Of a stretch of DNA of 26,903 nt, positions 1 through 8,666 are shown piece by piece (the stretch's first letter is position 1; every line of letters begins with the position of its first letter). The stretch is from IMG/VR virus record IMGVR_UViG_3300008267_000294, positions 1 to 26,903 of that record; one strand, written 5' to 3'. Under the pieces are notes generated by a model that saw only the letters and a program-made list of their open reading frames with translations, searched no databases and was not told where the DNA came from. Source of the DNA: a virus. Made by a program: the position numbers and the translations under genes.

Positions 1-2011
1 TTGCCTGTATTTGAAATTCATTGATACCGACCGTTCCTGTAACACTGAAATATGAGTTTACAACTTGACTTCCGCCAATGTAAACAATACTACCGTCATC
101 ATATATTTGACTATCTCCTAATCCAGTACTACCAGTCCATTTGGAAATTAAGTTAGTTGTTCCTCCACCAGAAACTGATTGTGGCAAATTTTGATATGTT
201 GTTGCCGATATAGTATTAGCACTTAATCCATTTGTAAAATCGGTTGGTCCAGTTACTGTACCACCTGTAAACGTGGAAGAAGGTAAATTATAATAAGTTG
301 TTGCTGATACCGTGGTTGCGGTTATTCCATTTGTATTTGCCGTAAACCCTTGTGTTGAAAATGTTGAACCTGAAATCAATCCATCAGCCCTTAAAAATGA
401 AGTAGTGGTTCCAACTGAATTTTGACCTTCTAAAAGTAGAGTCGACGAGTCAGGATTTCCTGTACCATTTTCGATAGATAAAGCACCTAAACCACTATTT
501 GTAACAATCTCAGGAGTTGAGGAATTATTATAAGCCTGTTGTAGTGTTGTGGTTGATATTCCTCCTGACGAACCTATAGTTTCACCAAATTTTGAAGTTA
601 ATAAAAACCTTGCTTGTGTAGTATCTGATAAATCAGTTGCTGTATGTCTTACAGATAAAATACCTATCAAAATTGCATTATCTCTAAAATTAGTAAAAGT
701 TAAAAAGTTCTCAGTATTTGCAGCAGCAATTGCTGAAGGTAAGTCAGAGTAAATTTGTTGTCCATATTGAACACGTATAGTACCAGTTTGAGTTAAAAAT
801 ATTCTTTGGTTTGTTGACCTATTTGTTCCTCCCCCAACTAAAGTAATAACACCTCCATTATCATAATTTGTTGGGTCGATTAGAGTAATATTTCCTGTTG
901 TCCCACCTGTTTGAGTTCTATATTGAAAAGTTACTGGAGATTGTCCACTAACTATTAATTCATTAGGTGTATATATATTACCTATGTAATTAATTCCAAG
1001 TCCGTATAAATTACCACTTGAAGTATTAAATTGTAGATTGGCTCCGTTTGTTGAAGGGTAAACTCCTGTATTTATTAAACCTATTGGAAAAAACATATCC
1101 CTCATTTGTGACAATGGGGATTGTATATAATCAGGTTCATTAAATGCTTGAATTAATGAAGTTCTATTAGCGTGACCTAATTTCCCTAAATATATATTTT
1201 GTCTTTGTTGTTGTGTTGTTGGGGAGGTGGATGACATTACTATTGTCCCTCCACTTGTTAATGACACATAGGTAATTGTTGAACTACTCAAATATGGTGT
1301 AGTTAAACCTGTTTGACCTGAATACTCAACATAAGTTATTGTTGGATTCATTACATCAGTTTCATTATCAACAATCCACCCTTTTACTGGAGATACACTA
1401 AATGTTGTAAGACTTGTTATTGTTATACCTGTGAAATAAAAAATACCCGTACTTAAATTATTAATAAACTGTTGTGTCCTATAATACTTTTTCCAAACAG
1501 CGTCTTGTCTACTAGTACCACTTACACCCTCAATTGTATTTCCTGTCCAAGCATTTATAAATGAAATATTTTCATTTGAGTCCGCTCTTACAACAGTTCC
1601 AAACTCATTAGTTACAACTGTTCCAGTGGATGCTGTGGCCGCCGACCACAAACTATCGTAGTTATTAATTAAAAACTGATATGTTTGGTCTGTCTCGTAT
1701 ACATATACAATCATACCAAGTTTTCTTCTACCTGATGAAATTAAATCAGAATTAAGATTTAATGTATTAAGTGAAAAAGTTGTCCCACTACCCTTTGAAA
1801 AACTTATTGGTATTGTATTTCCACTATATTGAATTAATCCGTAAGTATTTGAGGGTATTGTGTAATATAGGTCAGATAAATTATATACCTCCATATATCC
1901 TCCAACACCATATGTACTAAAGTGTGTTCCAAATAAAGTTGTGTTAAGTAGCGAAGGGGTACCTACAGATTGAATCGGACTTATTGGATTTTTATATGAA
2001 AGTTGTGGCAT
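1..2011 (-). CDS. Tail fibre protein, N-terminal 670 residues (3' end outside window)
   Basis: From the ATG at 2011 the frame stays open for 670 codons to the left edge, so the stop is outside the window. Residues 1-200 are an unassigned N-terminal region. Residues about 200-480 resemble a domain I know from tail fibres of Bacteroidota and marine phages, with stretches such as GLGINYIGNIYTPN, TFQYRTQTGGTTGN and LIDPTNYDNGGVITLVGGG. After that come Gly/Thr/Ser-rich beta-repeat segments, including two copies of an SATTYxNLP motif (near residues 569 and 602), then TNLISKWTGSTGLGDSQIYDDG-like sequence, often found in fibre shafts upstream of a C-terminal chaperone domain. There is no signal peptide. 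It is last in the visible operon, 9 bases after the 321-aa gene. Likely role: receptor-binding fibre or its shaft. Coding is certain; fibre assignment is good; which fibre it is cannot be told. Confidence 0.85.
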   Translation of the reverse strand, partial: MPQLSYKNPISPIQSVGTPSLLNTTLFGTHFSTYGVGGYMEVYNLSDLYYTIPSNTYGLIQYSGNTIPISFSKGSGTTFSLNTLNLNSDLISSGRRKLGMIVYVYETDQTYQFLINNYDSLWSAATASTGTVVTNEFGTVVRADSNENISFINAWTGNTIEGVSGTSRQDAVWKKYYRTQQFINNLSTGIFYFTGITITSLTTFSVSPVKGWIVDNETDVMNPTITYVEYSGQTGLTTPYLSSSTITYVSLTSGGTIVMSSTSPTTQQQRQNIYLGKLGHANRTSLIQAFNEPDYIQSPLSQMRDMFFPIGLINTGVYPSTNGANLQFNTSSGNLYGLGINYIGNIYTPNELIVSGQSPVTFQYRTQTGGTTGNITLIDPTNYDNGGVITLVGGGTNRSTNQRIFLTQTGTIRVQYGQQIYSDLPSAIAAANTENFLTFTNFRDNAILIGILSVRHTATDLSDTTQARFLLTSKFGETIGSSGGISTTTLQQAYNNSSTPEIVTNSGLGALSIENGTGNPDSSTLLLEGQNSVGTTTSFLRADGLISGSTFSTQGFTANTNGITATTVSATTYYNLPSSTFTGGTVTGPTDFTNGLSANTISATTYQNLPQSVSGGGTTNLISKWTGSTGLGDSQIYDDGSIVYIGGSQVVNSYFSVTGTVGINEFQIQA

Positions 2012-2020
2012 ATTATATAA

Positions 2021-2986
2021 TTATGTTCCAAGTGAATTCCCTTTGAAATACAAAGTAGTTAATGAATTATCAAATAATAGTTCTGTTGATGGAAAAGTAG
2101 TATACACACGGTAAGTTGTTTGTGAATAGGTAGAACCTGTATAATAAAATCCTCTTGTATAAATTAATGGGTCGGTTTTAACTGAATAAAAACTATGGAG
2201 TTCTCCTTGACTTACGTCAATTTTCTTTTGGTAGAGTGAACCTGTTAATCCGGTGGAAATTATAAATGTGTACCATGCAGGGCACTGTATTAAATTTTGA
2301 ATTACTCTAATAGTTTGAAAATTTCCTGAAGTTTGAAAGTTTCCAGAATTATCAAAACCTGTATTACTTATTGAAATTGATGAACCTAGTCTTTGAAAAT
2401 TATTAGTCCATGCTGAAAAATTCATATAAGCATTCATTTCTTTTTGAAATTCAACTGGGTCTTCCGATGGTGCGGTCCCGTTTGAAAATCCCAAAAAATT
2501 TAAATTTTGACTATACATATAATCCCCTATTTCTGAAGCACCTGATATTGGTTCAATAAAAAGCCATGCAACATTTGTTCTAACCAAAGGACTGGGTGAG
2601 GGGGTAATCGTTGGGGTTACAGTTGGGGTAGTTGTAATTGATGCTGTTGGAGTTGGAGTTGGGGTGTTATTACTTGGAGTAATCGATGGGGTTTGAGTCA
2701 CTGTTGGAGTATTAGTTGAAGTCAATGTTGGGGTGACTGTTACAGATGGGGTGGGTGTTTGACTTAAACAAGTATATGTTTCAGTAATTGTACATCCACT
2801 ACTATCAATAATTTTAATTAAAACTATAGGACTATATGTAAAAGCAGAAGGAGATGTAAATGAAATTGAAGGCGGAACAGAAGTTACACCTGTTAATGTA
2901 AGTTCACAATAGATTTGATTTATGTCACAAACATAAATGTCATACGGAGGTGACCCGCTTATTGTATTTATTACAATTTGACTCAT
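2021..2986 (-). CDS. Virion protein with Thr/Pro linker, possible tail-tip adhesin
   Basis: 321 aa, ATG start, 3 bases after the preceding gene. Residues 1-73 look like part of an SprB-type beta-sandwich: an SGSPPYDIYVC start and a closing KIIDSSGCTITETYTC, close to the motifs repeated in the 911-aa neighbour. Residues 77-133 are a low-complexity Thr/Pro/Ser linker. Residues 134-321 form a separate C-terminal domain that I do not recognise, rich in aromatic residues and beta-prone, with a WLFIEPISGA start. No signal peptide or membrane segment is visible, so it is probably assembled onto the virion from the cytoplasm. Its position just before the tail fibre gene, and the binding-domain, linker, domain layout, suggest a fibre or decoration at the tail tip. 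That function is inference; the coding call is secure. Confidence 0.75.
   Translation of the reverse strand: MSQIVINTISGSPPYDIYVCDINQIYCELTLTGVTSVPPSISFTSPSAFTYSPIVLIKIIDSSGCTITETYTCLSQTPTPSVTVTPTLTSTNTPTVTQTPSITPSNNTPTPTPTASITTTPTVTPTITPSPSPLVRTNVAWLFIEPISGASEIGDYMYSQNLNFLGFSNGTAPSEDPVEFQKEMNAYMNFSAWTNNFQRLGSSISISNTGFDNSGNFQTSGNFQTIRVIQNLIQCPAWYTFIISTGLTGSLYQKKIDVSQGELHSFYSVKTDPLIYTRGFYYTGSTYSQTTYRVYTTFPSTELLFDNSLTTLYFKGNSLGT
2588..2758 (-). repeat. Thr/Pro low-complexity linker in the 321-aa protein
   Basis: Codons for residues 77-133 alternate Thr-Pro with Thr-Val, Thr-Ile and Ser-Pro units. At DNA level this gives imperfect short-period repeats of ACnCC type on the coding strand. It is in frame and has no stop. 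Confidence 0.85.
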
Positions 2987-2989
2987 CTA

Positions 2990-5725
2990 TTAATTTAATG
3001 TACATGTTGTTATTCCACTTATTGTAATTCCATATGAACTTCCTGAAACTGTAGGTATCCCACAGAAACATCCGTAAACCGCAGTATTGTTAGGTAAATC
3101 AAATGAAGTTGGTTGTCCAATATAAATTGGGGATATTTCTATTGTTGCAACATTTGGAGTTCTATTTGCCAAATAATAGTAATTTGGTATTGAACAATTA
3201 GTTGCAGGTTGTAAACTAATATTACAAGTAAATGCCGAAGTAACTCCTGTAATTGTACCTCCAAATTCTAAAGTATATCCTGAAAGTGTTGCGTTATCAA
3301 CAAATTGATTACCAAAATAAACAGTTCCAAATAAATCTGTAGTAACTGTATCTCCGGTTGTTAACCCACTTGATGTGCTAAATAACAATTGTGTTACAGG
3401 ATAACAATCAAGTACATTGTCAGTTGTATTATACATATAGAATGTAGAATAAATTGGTTGTAATGAAGAAGGAGTAATTGTTGGTGTAGGTGTGAGAGTT
3501 GGTGTTGGTGTTGTAGAAGGAGTAACACTTGGTGTTGGTGTTGGTGTAACACAAATTACTCCATTTATTGAATTACAAATAATTACATAGTCAATTATAA
3601 TTGTAAACGAAACACTTTCCCCCTTGTAACTTTCTACATTATTATTAACAGATGAAACTATGTTAATTATATTATTATTAACATCTATTGTACAACTATC
3701 AATGTTTGGAATTGATAATACCGATGTTTCTATAAATCCGGCGAAATAACTTAAATCAGGTATACTGTCAAAAGTTTGTGTGAAGTAGAATGGGAATTGG
3801 TACGGTGTCCCCCCTATTGTAATCCTTACTGAAAAAGTTGCACTACTTAACGAACAATTTTGGGAATTTTCAACTAAGTGAGTATAACCTGAAAACATTA
3901 AATTTTTTAAACTCTTTTTACCGGTCGGATTTACAGTGGGTGAACCAGAACTATATTTGAAACTATAACTTGTTGCAGAAATTTGATTACAACTGACCAC
4001 AGTAGAAACTACATTCGTACATCCTCCCTCCCCACTAACTGTCACAGAATAAGTTCCAGCCGTAAGGCCAGTCATATAAATACCTGTTTGACCATTGACA
4101 TTGTTACTCCAAATAAGATTAAACGGACCATCTTGACCGCTGATTAAAGCGGTTATTGTTCCTGAATTTCCATCAAAACAAGTTGTTGGGTATAATGTGA
4201 CTCTTAAAATATCCGATGTAGGTATATTAGCTCTTTTTGTAACAATACAATTATATCTATCAGTAACATTTATCGTATAATTTCCAGAAGTTAAATTAGA
4301 AAATGTATAACTTGTTCCTGTAGTGAACACACTTTGTTGTCCGGTAGATATCGAATACTGATATCCAGTCCCCGTAACTATTATATCTTTTAAACTTACA
4401 GTAATACTACCATTACTTGAGCCACAAGTAGTCGCACTTACAATTAAATCATAATCATAGTTCATTACTTTTTCCACAACAATCTGTTCGGTGTAAGTGC
4501 ATGAACTTAATGCATCTGTAACACTTAAAGTGTAAGTGTCAGCAAGTAACGATGAAAATGTTGTTTGAGTTAAAAACGAATTTTGGGTAAGAGTTCCTCC
4601 GCCTGTGCTTGTTAAAAGATACTGAAAAGGTGGAGTACCTCCTTGTATACTAGCACTTATTGAACCATAATTTGCACAAGTTTGATTACCGTGTGAAGTG
4701 GCAACAACACTTAAAGAATTTGCTGTTTGTAAAGTAACTGAAGCACTTGTCGTGCAAAGACCGGCATCGGTAACGTTTAATATATAATTACCTGATGTAA
4801 GTCCAGTAAAGGTGACTTGATTTGATAATAGTATCTGAGATTCTCCATTACTTAAAAGATAATAGTATGGGGCAGCACCTCCTGAGAAAATAAATGTAAT
4901 TTCTCCATTTGATGCAAAGCATGTTGGATTTGAAAAATTATAAGTAACTAACGATAGATTACTTGCAACTCCTACGGTTGCAAACTTCCTTACTTCACAA
5001 CCATAATAGTCTTTTACGGTACAAGAAAAATATCCTGGAGTTAATCCAGTCAAATAACTTTCGGTAATCCCATTTACATTATTAGTTCCACTCCAACTAT
5101 ACGTAAATGGAGGCGTTCCAGTCACGCCAGTAACATATAATCTTCCGTTGTTTGCAACACAAGCCGGACTATTAACAACGTAAAACCCAAAATTTAATGG
5201 AGTTGAGCCATGTACAACTACAGAATTACTCACACCTTCACATCCCCCGTAATCATAGACTTTAGAGTAATAAACTCCTTCAGAGATTGACGCAAAAAGA
5301 ATTGAATTAGTACTTGTTAATCCACTAGTAATTTGTGTATTTCCGCTGTAAACAATTATAGTATTGGGTCCATTGTTTTGTGTTGTAAAAGCCCTTAAAG
5401 ACCCATTTACTAAACCACACGTACTATCTTGTACTGTCTGTAAACTTATTCCACAACCTGTTGTAACAAAAATATTAACATCAACTCTTGTTTGATTTTG
5501 TGTTATTGAACTATCTGTCAAATAAAAACTATAACTCCCACCTGTCAAACCAGTTACAACATATGGGTTAGATATTATACCTGATGAGAATGAATTACCC
5601 GAAATAGGGTCAACCCAGTAAGCATAAACAGCACTTGCTGAAGCACTATAAGATAATGAAAAAGCCCCTGCTCCCGTATTACTACAGTCACCGGTTAAAT
5701 TATAACTATAAAAAATATTTGCCAT
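2990..5725 (-). CDS. SprB-like repeat protein, putative tail adhesin
   Basis: 911 aa, ATG start 3 bases after the 978-aa gene. Residues 1 to about 580 hold six clear and one divergent (N-terminal) repeat of roughly 80 residues. Each has a TC..NG entry, a G..PF.Y segment, then a closing F..LTSGNYTINVTD...C. This matches SprB repeats (PF13573), known from the gliding-motility adhesin SprB and other Bacteroidota surface proteins. The repeats beginning near residues 175 and 505 share an unusually similar WS..NNVNG..T.Y.TGLT core, suggesting internal duplication. Residues 581-720 are an unassigned beta-rich domain, 726-754 a Thr/Pro linker, and 755-911 a Cys-containing C-terminal domain. There is no signal peptide and no gliding or type IX sorting domain, which argues for a virion part rather than a secreted protein. 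Binding to a surface polymer is inferred. SprB identity is by eye; a general Ig-like fibre is the alternative. Confidence 0.8.
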   Translation of the reverse strand: MANIFYSYNLTGDCSNTGAGAFSLSYSASASAVYAYWVDPISGNSFSSGIISNPYVVTGLTGGSYSFYLTDSSITQNQTRVDVNIFVTTGCGISLQTVQDSTCGLVNGSLRAFTTQNNGPNTIIVYSGNTQITSGLTSTNSILFASISEGVYYSKVYDYGGCEGVSNSVVVHGSTPLNFGFYVVNSPACVANNGRLYVTGVTGTPPFTYSWSGTNNVNGITESYLTGLTPGYFSCTVKDYYGCEVRKFATVGVASNLSLVTYNFSNPTCFASNGEITFIFSGGAAPYYYLLSNGESQILLSNQVTFTGLTSGNYILNVTDAGLCTTSASVTLQTANSLSVVATSHGNQTCANYGSISASIQGGTPPFQYLLTSTGGGTLTQNSFLTQTTFSSLLADTYTLSVTDALSSCTYTEQIVVEKVMNYDYDLIVSATTCGSSNGSITVSLKDIIVTGTGYQYSISTGQQSVFTTGTSYTFSNLTSGNYTINVTDRYNCIVTKRANIPTSDILRVTLYPTTCFDGNSGTITALISGQDGPFNLIWSNNVNGQTGIYMTGLTAGTYSVTVSGEGGCTNVVSTVVSCNQISATSYSFKYSSGSPTVNPTGKKSLKNLMFSGYTHLVENSQNCSLSSATFSVRITIGGTPYQFPFYFTQTFDSIPDLSYFAGFIETSVLSIPNIDSCTIDVNNNIINIVSSVNNNVESYKGESVSFTIIIDYVIICNSINGVICVTPTPTPSVTPSTTPTPTLTPTPTITPSSLQPIYSTFYMYNTTDNVLDCYPVTQLLFSTSSGLTTGDTVTTDLFGTVYFGNQFVDNATLSGYTLEFGGTITGVTSAFTCNISLQPATNCSIPNYYYLANRTPNVATIEISPIYIGQPTSFDLPNNTAVYGCFCGIPTVSGSSYGITISGITTCTLN
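3464..3550 (-). repeat. Thr/Pro linker in the SprB-repeat protein
   Basis: Residues 726-754 are almost pure TP repeats broken by SV, ST, TL and TI. The coding DNA has a hexamer-like ACACCA/ACACCT period, so length change by slippage would keep the frame if it occurs in steps of one codon pair. Confidence 0.85.
3986..5450 (-). repeat. Six clear SprB-like protein repeats, about 80 codons each
   Basis: This covers the six better-conserved repeats (residues about 92-580) of the 911-aa protein. Conserved marks in each unit are an early Cys, an N-G pair, a G-x-P/Y pocket, a [LI]-T-x-G-x-Y turn and a closing Cys. They are repeated at protein level and diverged at DNA level, so this is an old amplification, not a recent tandem duplication. 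Confidence 0.7.
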
Positions 5726-5728
5726 ACG

Positions 5729-8665
5729 TTACAAACATGTGAAATTTACATTTTTATATTCCAAATTAAAATCAATGGATTCAATTATCGTACAATCCTC
5801 TGAAGTAATTGTAAGTTCATTAAATTCATAAGAAGCAGTTAAACCAACCCCTATTAACTCACCCATCAAATATGAAAGTCCCTGAACTATAAAGGTCGTC
5901 CATTGAGTCCCATTTATTACTTGGTTAGGGTATGAGTATACTTGTGGGTCAGTATAATCAAAAGTATATGTGACTCCATTTTTAACAACAACTAACTGAA
6001 ATCCATAATTCAAACTTTTAACTGTTGGACTCAACTTATTACAATCTATTGTTTTAGAAAGTGTCCCTAAATTAGATTGTATTACATTTCCATCATATTT
6101 TAATACTAAACTCATTAAAGACGCTGGACATCCCTGTGGTGCAAATCCTCCCAAAACTTGTGGACCTAATATTTGAACTTCAAGTGGGAGACATCCTCTT
6201 TGCATTCTGTAGGCAAATTTTTGTCTATGGAAAATAGAATTTTCAATTCTTGTACCTGTATTCCAAAGTGTGGTTGCAGGTATGAACTGTTCCACAAGTT
6301 TTATCCAAAAATTACCAATCCCATTTATATAATCAACCATTTTAGTGTAAGAAAATCCATCATTTTCAATTCCTACATTTTCTAAACTTTCTAAATACAT
6401 GTAAAAAATATTTTGTAAAAATGGGTATCCTCCTGTTTTTCCGTCGCTCGATATTTGTCTATTTCTAACATTTATCATATTTTTCCAAAAAGTTTCTTTG
6501 AACTCAAAAAAATCTTTTACTTGGGGCTTTGGGTCAATAATTGTACTATCAACATTATTTATTGGAAACGCAGTAATCAAACCATTATAAGGTATTGGAT
6601 AATCTTTGGTTTGGGAAAGGTACCAAACATCGTACACCAATCCTTGGGCTGGGTTTAGAAATAGGTCAACATTTTTAACATTCATAATTAACTTATCTTC
6701 CGTAACCTTATAAAAAGCATCGTAATTTCCGTCACTATTTTTTCTCAGGATATTTTGCGAATCAACCCAAGATTTTTTATTGTCTATGGTTTTTTGTAAA
6801 CCAAACCCCATTCCTAAGTATGGAAAATTTCTAAATCTATCTAAGTATTTTTCACCATAAGTAAAAGGTTCAAGTGAAGATTGAATAGTCGGACTATCCC
6901 CTGTATACACAGCGGTATTATAATCCAAGACTTCAGGAGACCTGTGTTGGGGAGTTGACTCATACCAACCTTCTCCTTTTTGGAAAAAGAAACCGTCATT
7001 ATTTACCGGAGCACTTGGGTATCCTTCTGAATCCACCGGATAGTCTTCTCTTGTGTATGTAACATCAACTGAAGTTTTAGAAACAGTGTATGCGGTGTAT
7101 GGTGCCCCATTAAATCTATATGTGTTGTTTGGGTCTAAAACTGCTAATTCTGAAGTGTAAGTACCTCCAGTTATGGAACTATAGAGTTGATTAAATCTAG
7201 ATAATTGTATTTTACCCCCTACAGTATAGACATATTCATTGAATTCTACTATAGCTTCGGGTGCCCCAATATTAGACATCAAAAATTCAATAGCCCTTCT
7301 TGTGCCTTTTGATTTAAAAAGATATGCTGAATTTAAAATTAAATTTCTATAATATTGGTATTGAATTTCATCCGTAGGCATTGAATTTGCCATTCCAGGG
7401 AATTGACTTTCACTGGTTTCATAAAGGGTTGATAAAAATGAATTACTTTGGATTGGTGAAATATTCGTATCCCACCCAAGTGTCTCTGCAAAATTTATCA
7501 ACAATTTAGATGGTACATCATTACCAACATTATAATTGACGGAAACCATATGAGATATTGAGTCGGCATATTTTTTTGTTTCGTCAAAACTTCTACCATA
7601 AATTTTAAAAGTTTTTTGAACTTTTTTGTCAAGTGTGTCAAACTCTTTTAAAGACTCAGTTGTATAAAATCTAGATATTAAATCAGTATCGTATTCATCA
7701 AACCTACTACCTATTTGTTCCAATTTTTGGATATAATTTGTAAACTGAGGGGTACGTATATCTATATTCCATACTCCGTCTAAAGGCCAAGTTAAAGTTT
7801 GTAATTTAATAAAATCATTACCGTCTTCCCCTTCTGTTAAAATTTGAAACTTTGAAGTATAGATAGGATATGAGAACCTGTTCAGTAATAGTTCTTCGAC
7901 CTCATCTAATTCCAAATTGAAGACTTCATTTACAGTATAATCATTAGGTCGTATTACTAATGTGTCGATAGTAGTTGTTGCTCCGCTGAAAATATCTCCT
8001 TTAACAACCAGATAAAGAGTTCCGGCACTTAATGAAGTAGTACCAGTCATATCTATAATTTTTGAGGAATTATTAGATGTGAATAACGAATAACTACTAA
8101 ACATCGATGTAAAGTTTCTATACCTTGATACATCGTACCCTAAAGAATTTATATTCCTTGTAGCATTTACAGTAAAATCAATTCCAAATGGATTTTTTAA
8201 TGTTTGAGCATTCAGGGACAAATATGTAATATCTTCTTGACTACTATAAGATATGTCAAATGCAGTATTACCTGTTGAGTAGTCTTGTCGTATCGCGGAA
8301 GATTCTATTGCACCTGGAAAAAAATTAATTATGTTTAAAACAGCCGCAGAAAATCTTTTAGATAAAGGTCCGTAAGAAACAAAATTTAAAACGTCTGTTT
8401 CATCAAAATTTGGATATATTCTAAAATTTACTTCATTAATTTTTTGAGCCTGTGCTACTGAATCAATATTTAAGTTATTAAGGGTAATTGGTCCTGAAAA
8501 AATTCCAGTGTCGAAAAATCTATTTGATTTCTCGTTAACTACCGTTGTGACTTGGAAATTACCTTGCGTTAATCCTCCTCCTTGGACTACTTGTAGTCCA
8601 ACTAAGTTTTCAAAATAAAAACCTTCAGAATTTCTCCTTTGTGGGGGACAACTGTAATTAGCCAT
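5729..8665 (-). CDS. Baseplate or tail wedge protein with a gpI-like segment
   Basis: 978 aa, ATG start one base after the preceding stop. Near residues 435-480 the sequence YRNLILNSAYLFKSKGTRRA followed by IEFLMSNIGAPEAI matches the pattern of contractile-tail wedge proteins of the P2 gpI type, where a 'GTR' helix leads to a short beta element. Residues 1-300 are beta-rich; about 300-440 are more helical and charged. A second conserved-looking stretch near the C-terminal third has FIPATTLWNTGTRIENSIFH and HRQKFAYRMQRGC, which I associate with phages of Bacteroidota. Residues about 815-978 form a Cys-containing terminal domain. Length is near that of T4 gp7, but I cannot show homology. It sits between the core baseplate genes and the adhesin genes, consistent with a wedge that docks fibres. 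Coding is certain, role moderate. Confidence 0.65.
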   Translation of the reverse strand: MANYSCPPQRRNSEGFYFENLVGLQVVQGGGLTQGNFQVTTVVNEKSNRFFDTGIFSGPITLNNLNIDSVAQAQKINEVNFRIYPNFDETDVLNFVSYGPLSKRFSAAVLNIINFFPGAIESSAIRQDYSTGNTAFDISYSSQEDITYLSLNAQTLKNPFGIDFTVNATRNINSLGYDVSRYRNFTSMFSSYSLFTSNNSSKIIDMTGTTSLSAGTLYLVVKGDIFSGATTTIDTLVIRPNDYTVNEVFNLELDEVEELLLNRFSYPIYTSKFQILTEGEDGNDFIKLQTLTWPLDGVWNIDIRTPQFTNYIQKLEQIGSRFDEYDTDLISRFYTTESLKEFDTLDKKVQKTFKIYGRSFDETKKYADSISHMVSVNYNVGNDVPSKLLINFAETLGWDTNISPIQSNSFLSTLYETSESQFPGMANSMPTDEIQYQYYRNLILNSAYLFKSKGTRRAIEFLMSNIGAPEAIVEFNEYVYTVGGKIQLSRFNQLYSSITGGTYTSELAVLDPNNTYRFNGAPYTAYTVSKTSVDVTYTREDYPVDSEGYPSAPVNNDGFFFQKGEGWYESTPQHRSPEVLDYNTAVYTGDSPTIQSSLEPFTYGEKYLDRFRNFPYLGMGFGLQKTIDNKKSWVDSQNILRKNSDGNYDAFYKVTEDKLIMNVKNVDLFLNPAQGLVYDVWYLSQTKDYPIPYNGLITAFPINNVDSTIIDPKPQVKDFFEFKETFWKNMINVRNRQISSDGKTGGYPFLQNIFYMYLESLENVGIENDGFSYTKMVDYINGIGNFWIKLVEQFIPATTLWNTGTRIENSIFHRQKFAYRMQRGCLPLEVQILGPQVLGGFAPQGCPASLMSLVLKYDGNVIQSNLGTLSKTIDCNKLSPTVKSLNYGFQLVVVKNGVTYTFDYTDPQVYSYPNQVINGTQWTTFIVQGLSYLMGELIGVGLTASYEFNELTITSEDCTIIESIDFNLEYKNVNFTCL

Positions 8666-8666
8666 T

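Noticed and set aside
549-752. Plus-strand open frame inside the fibre gene, and similar plus-strand frames at 6173, 6455, 10380, 11857, 13116, 14926, 17079, 17816, 20053, 20480 and 24148
   Set aside because: Each lies fully or mostly inside a longer minus-strand gene with clear protein features, is short, and shows no domain or coding pattern of its own.
2588-2758. Thr/Pro linkers considered as sites for host O-glycosylation
   Set aside because: The Bacteroidota system acts in the periplasm and prefers a D-S/T motif; these proteins have no signal peptide and the linkers lack Asp.
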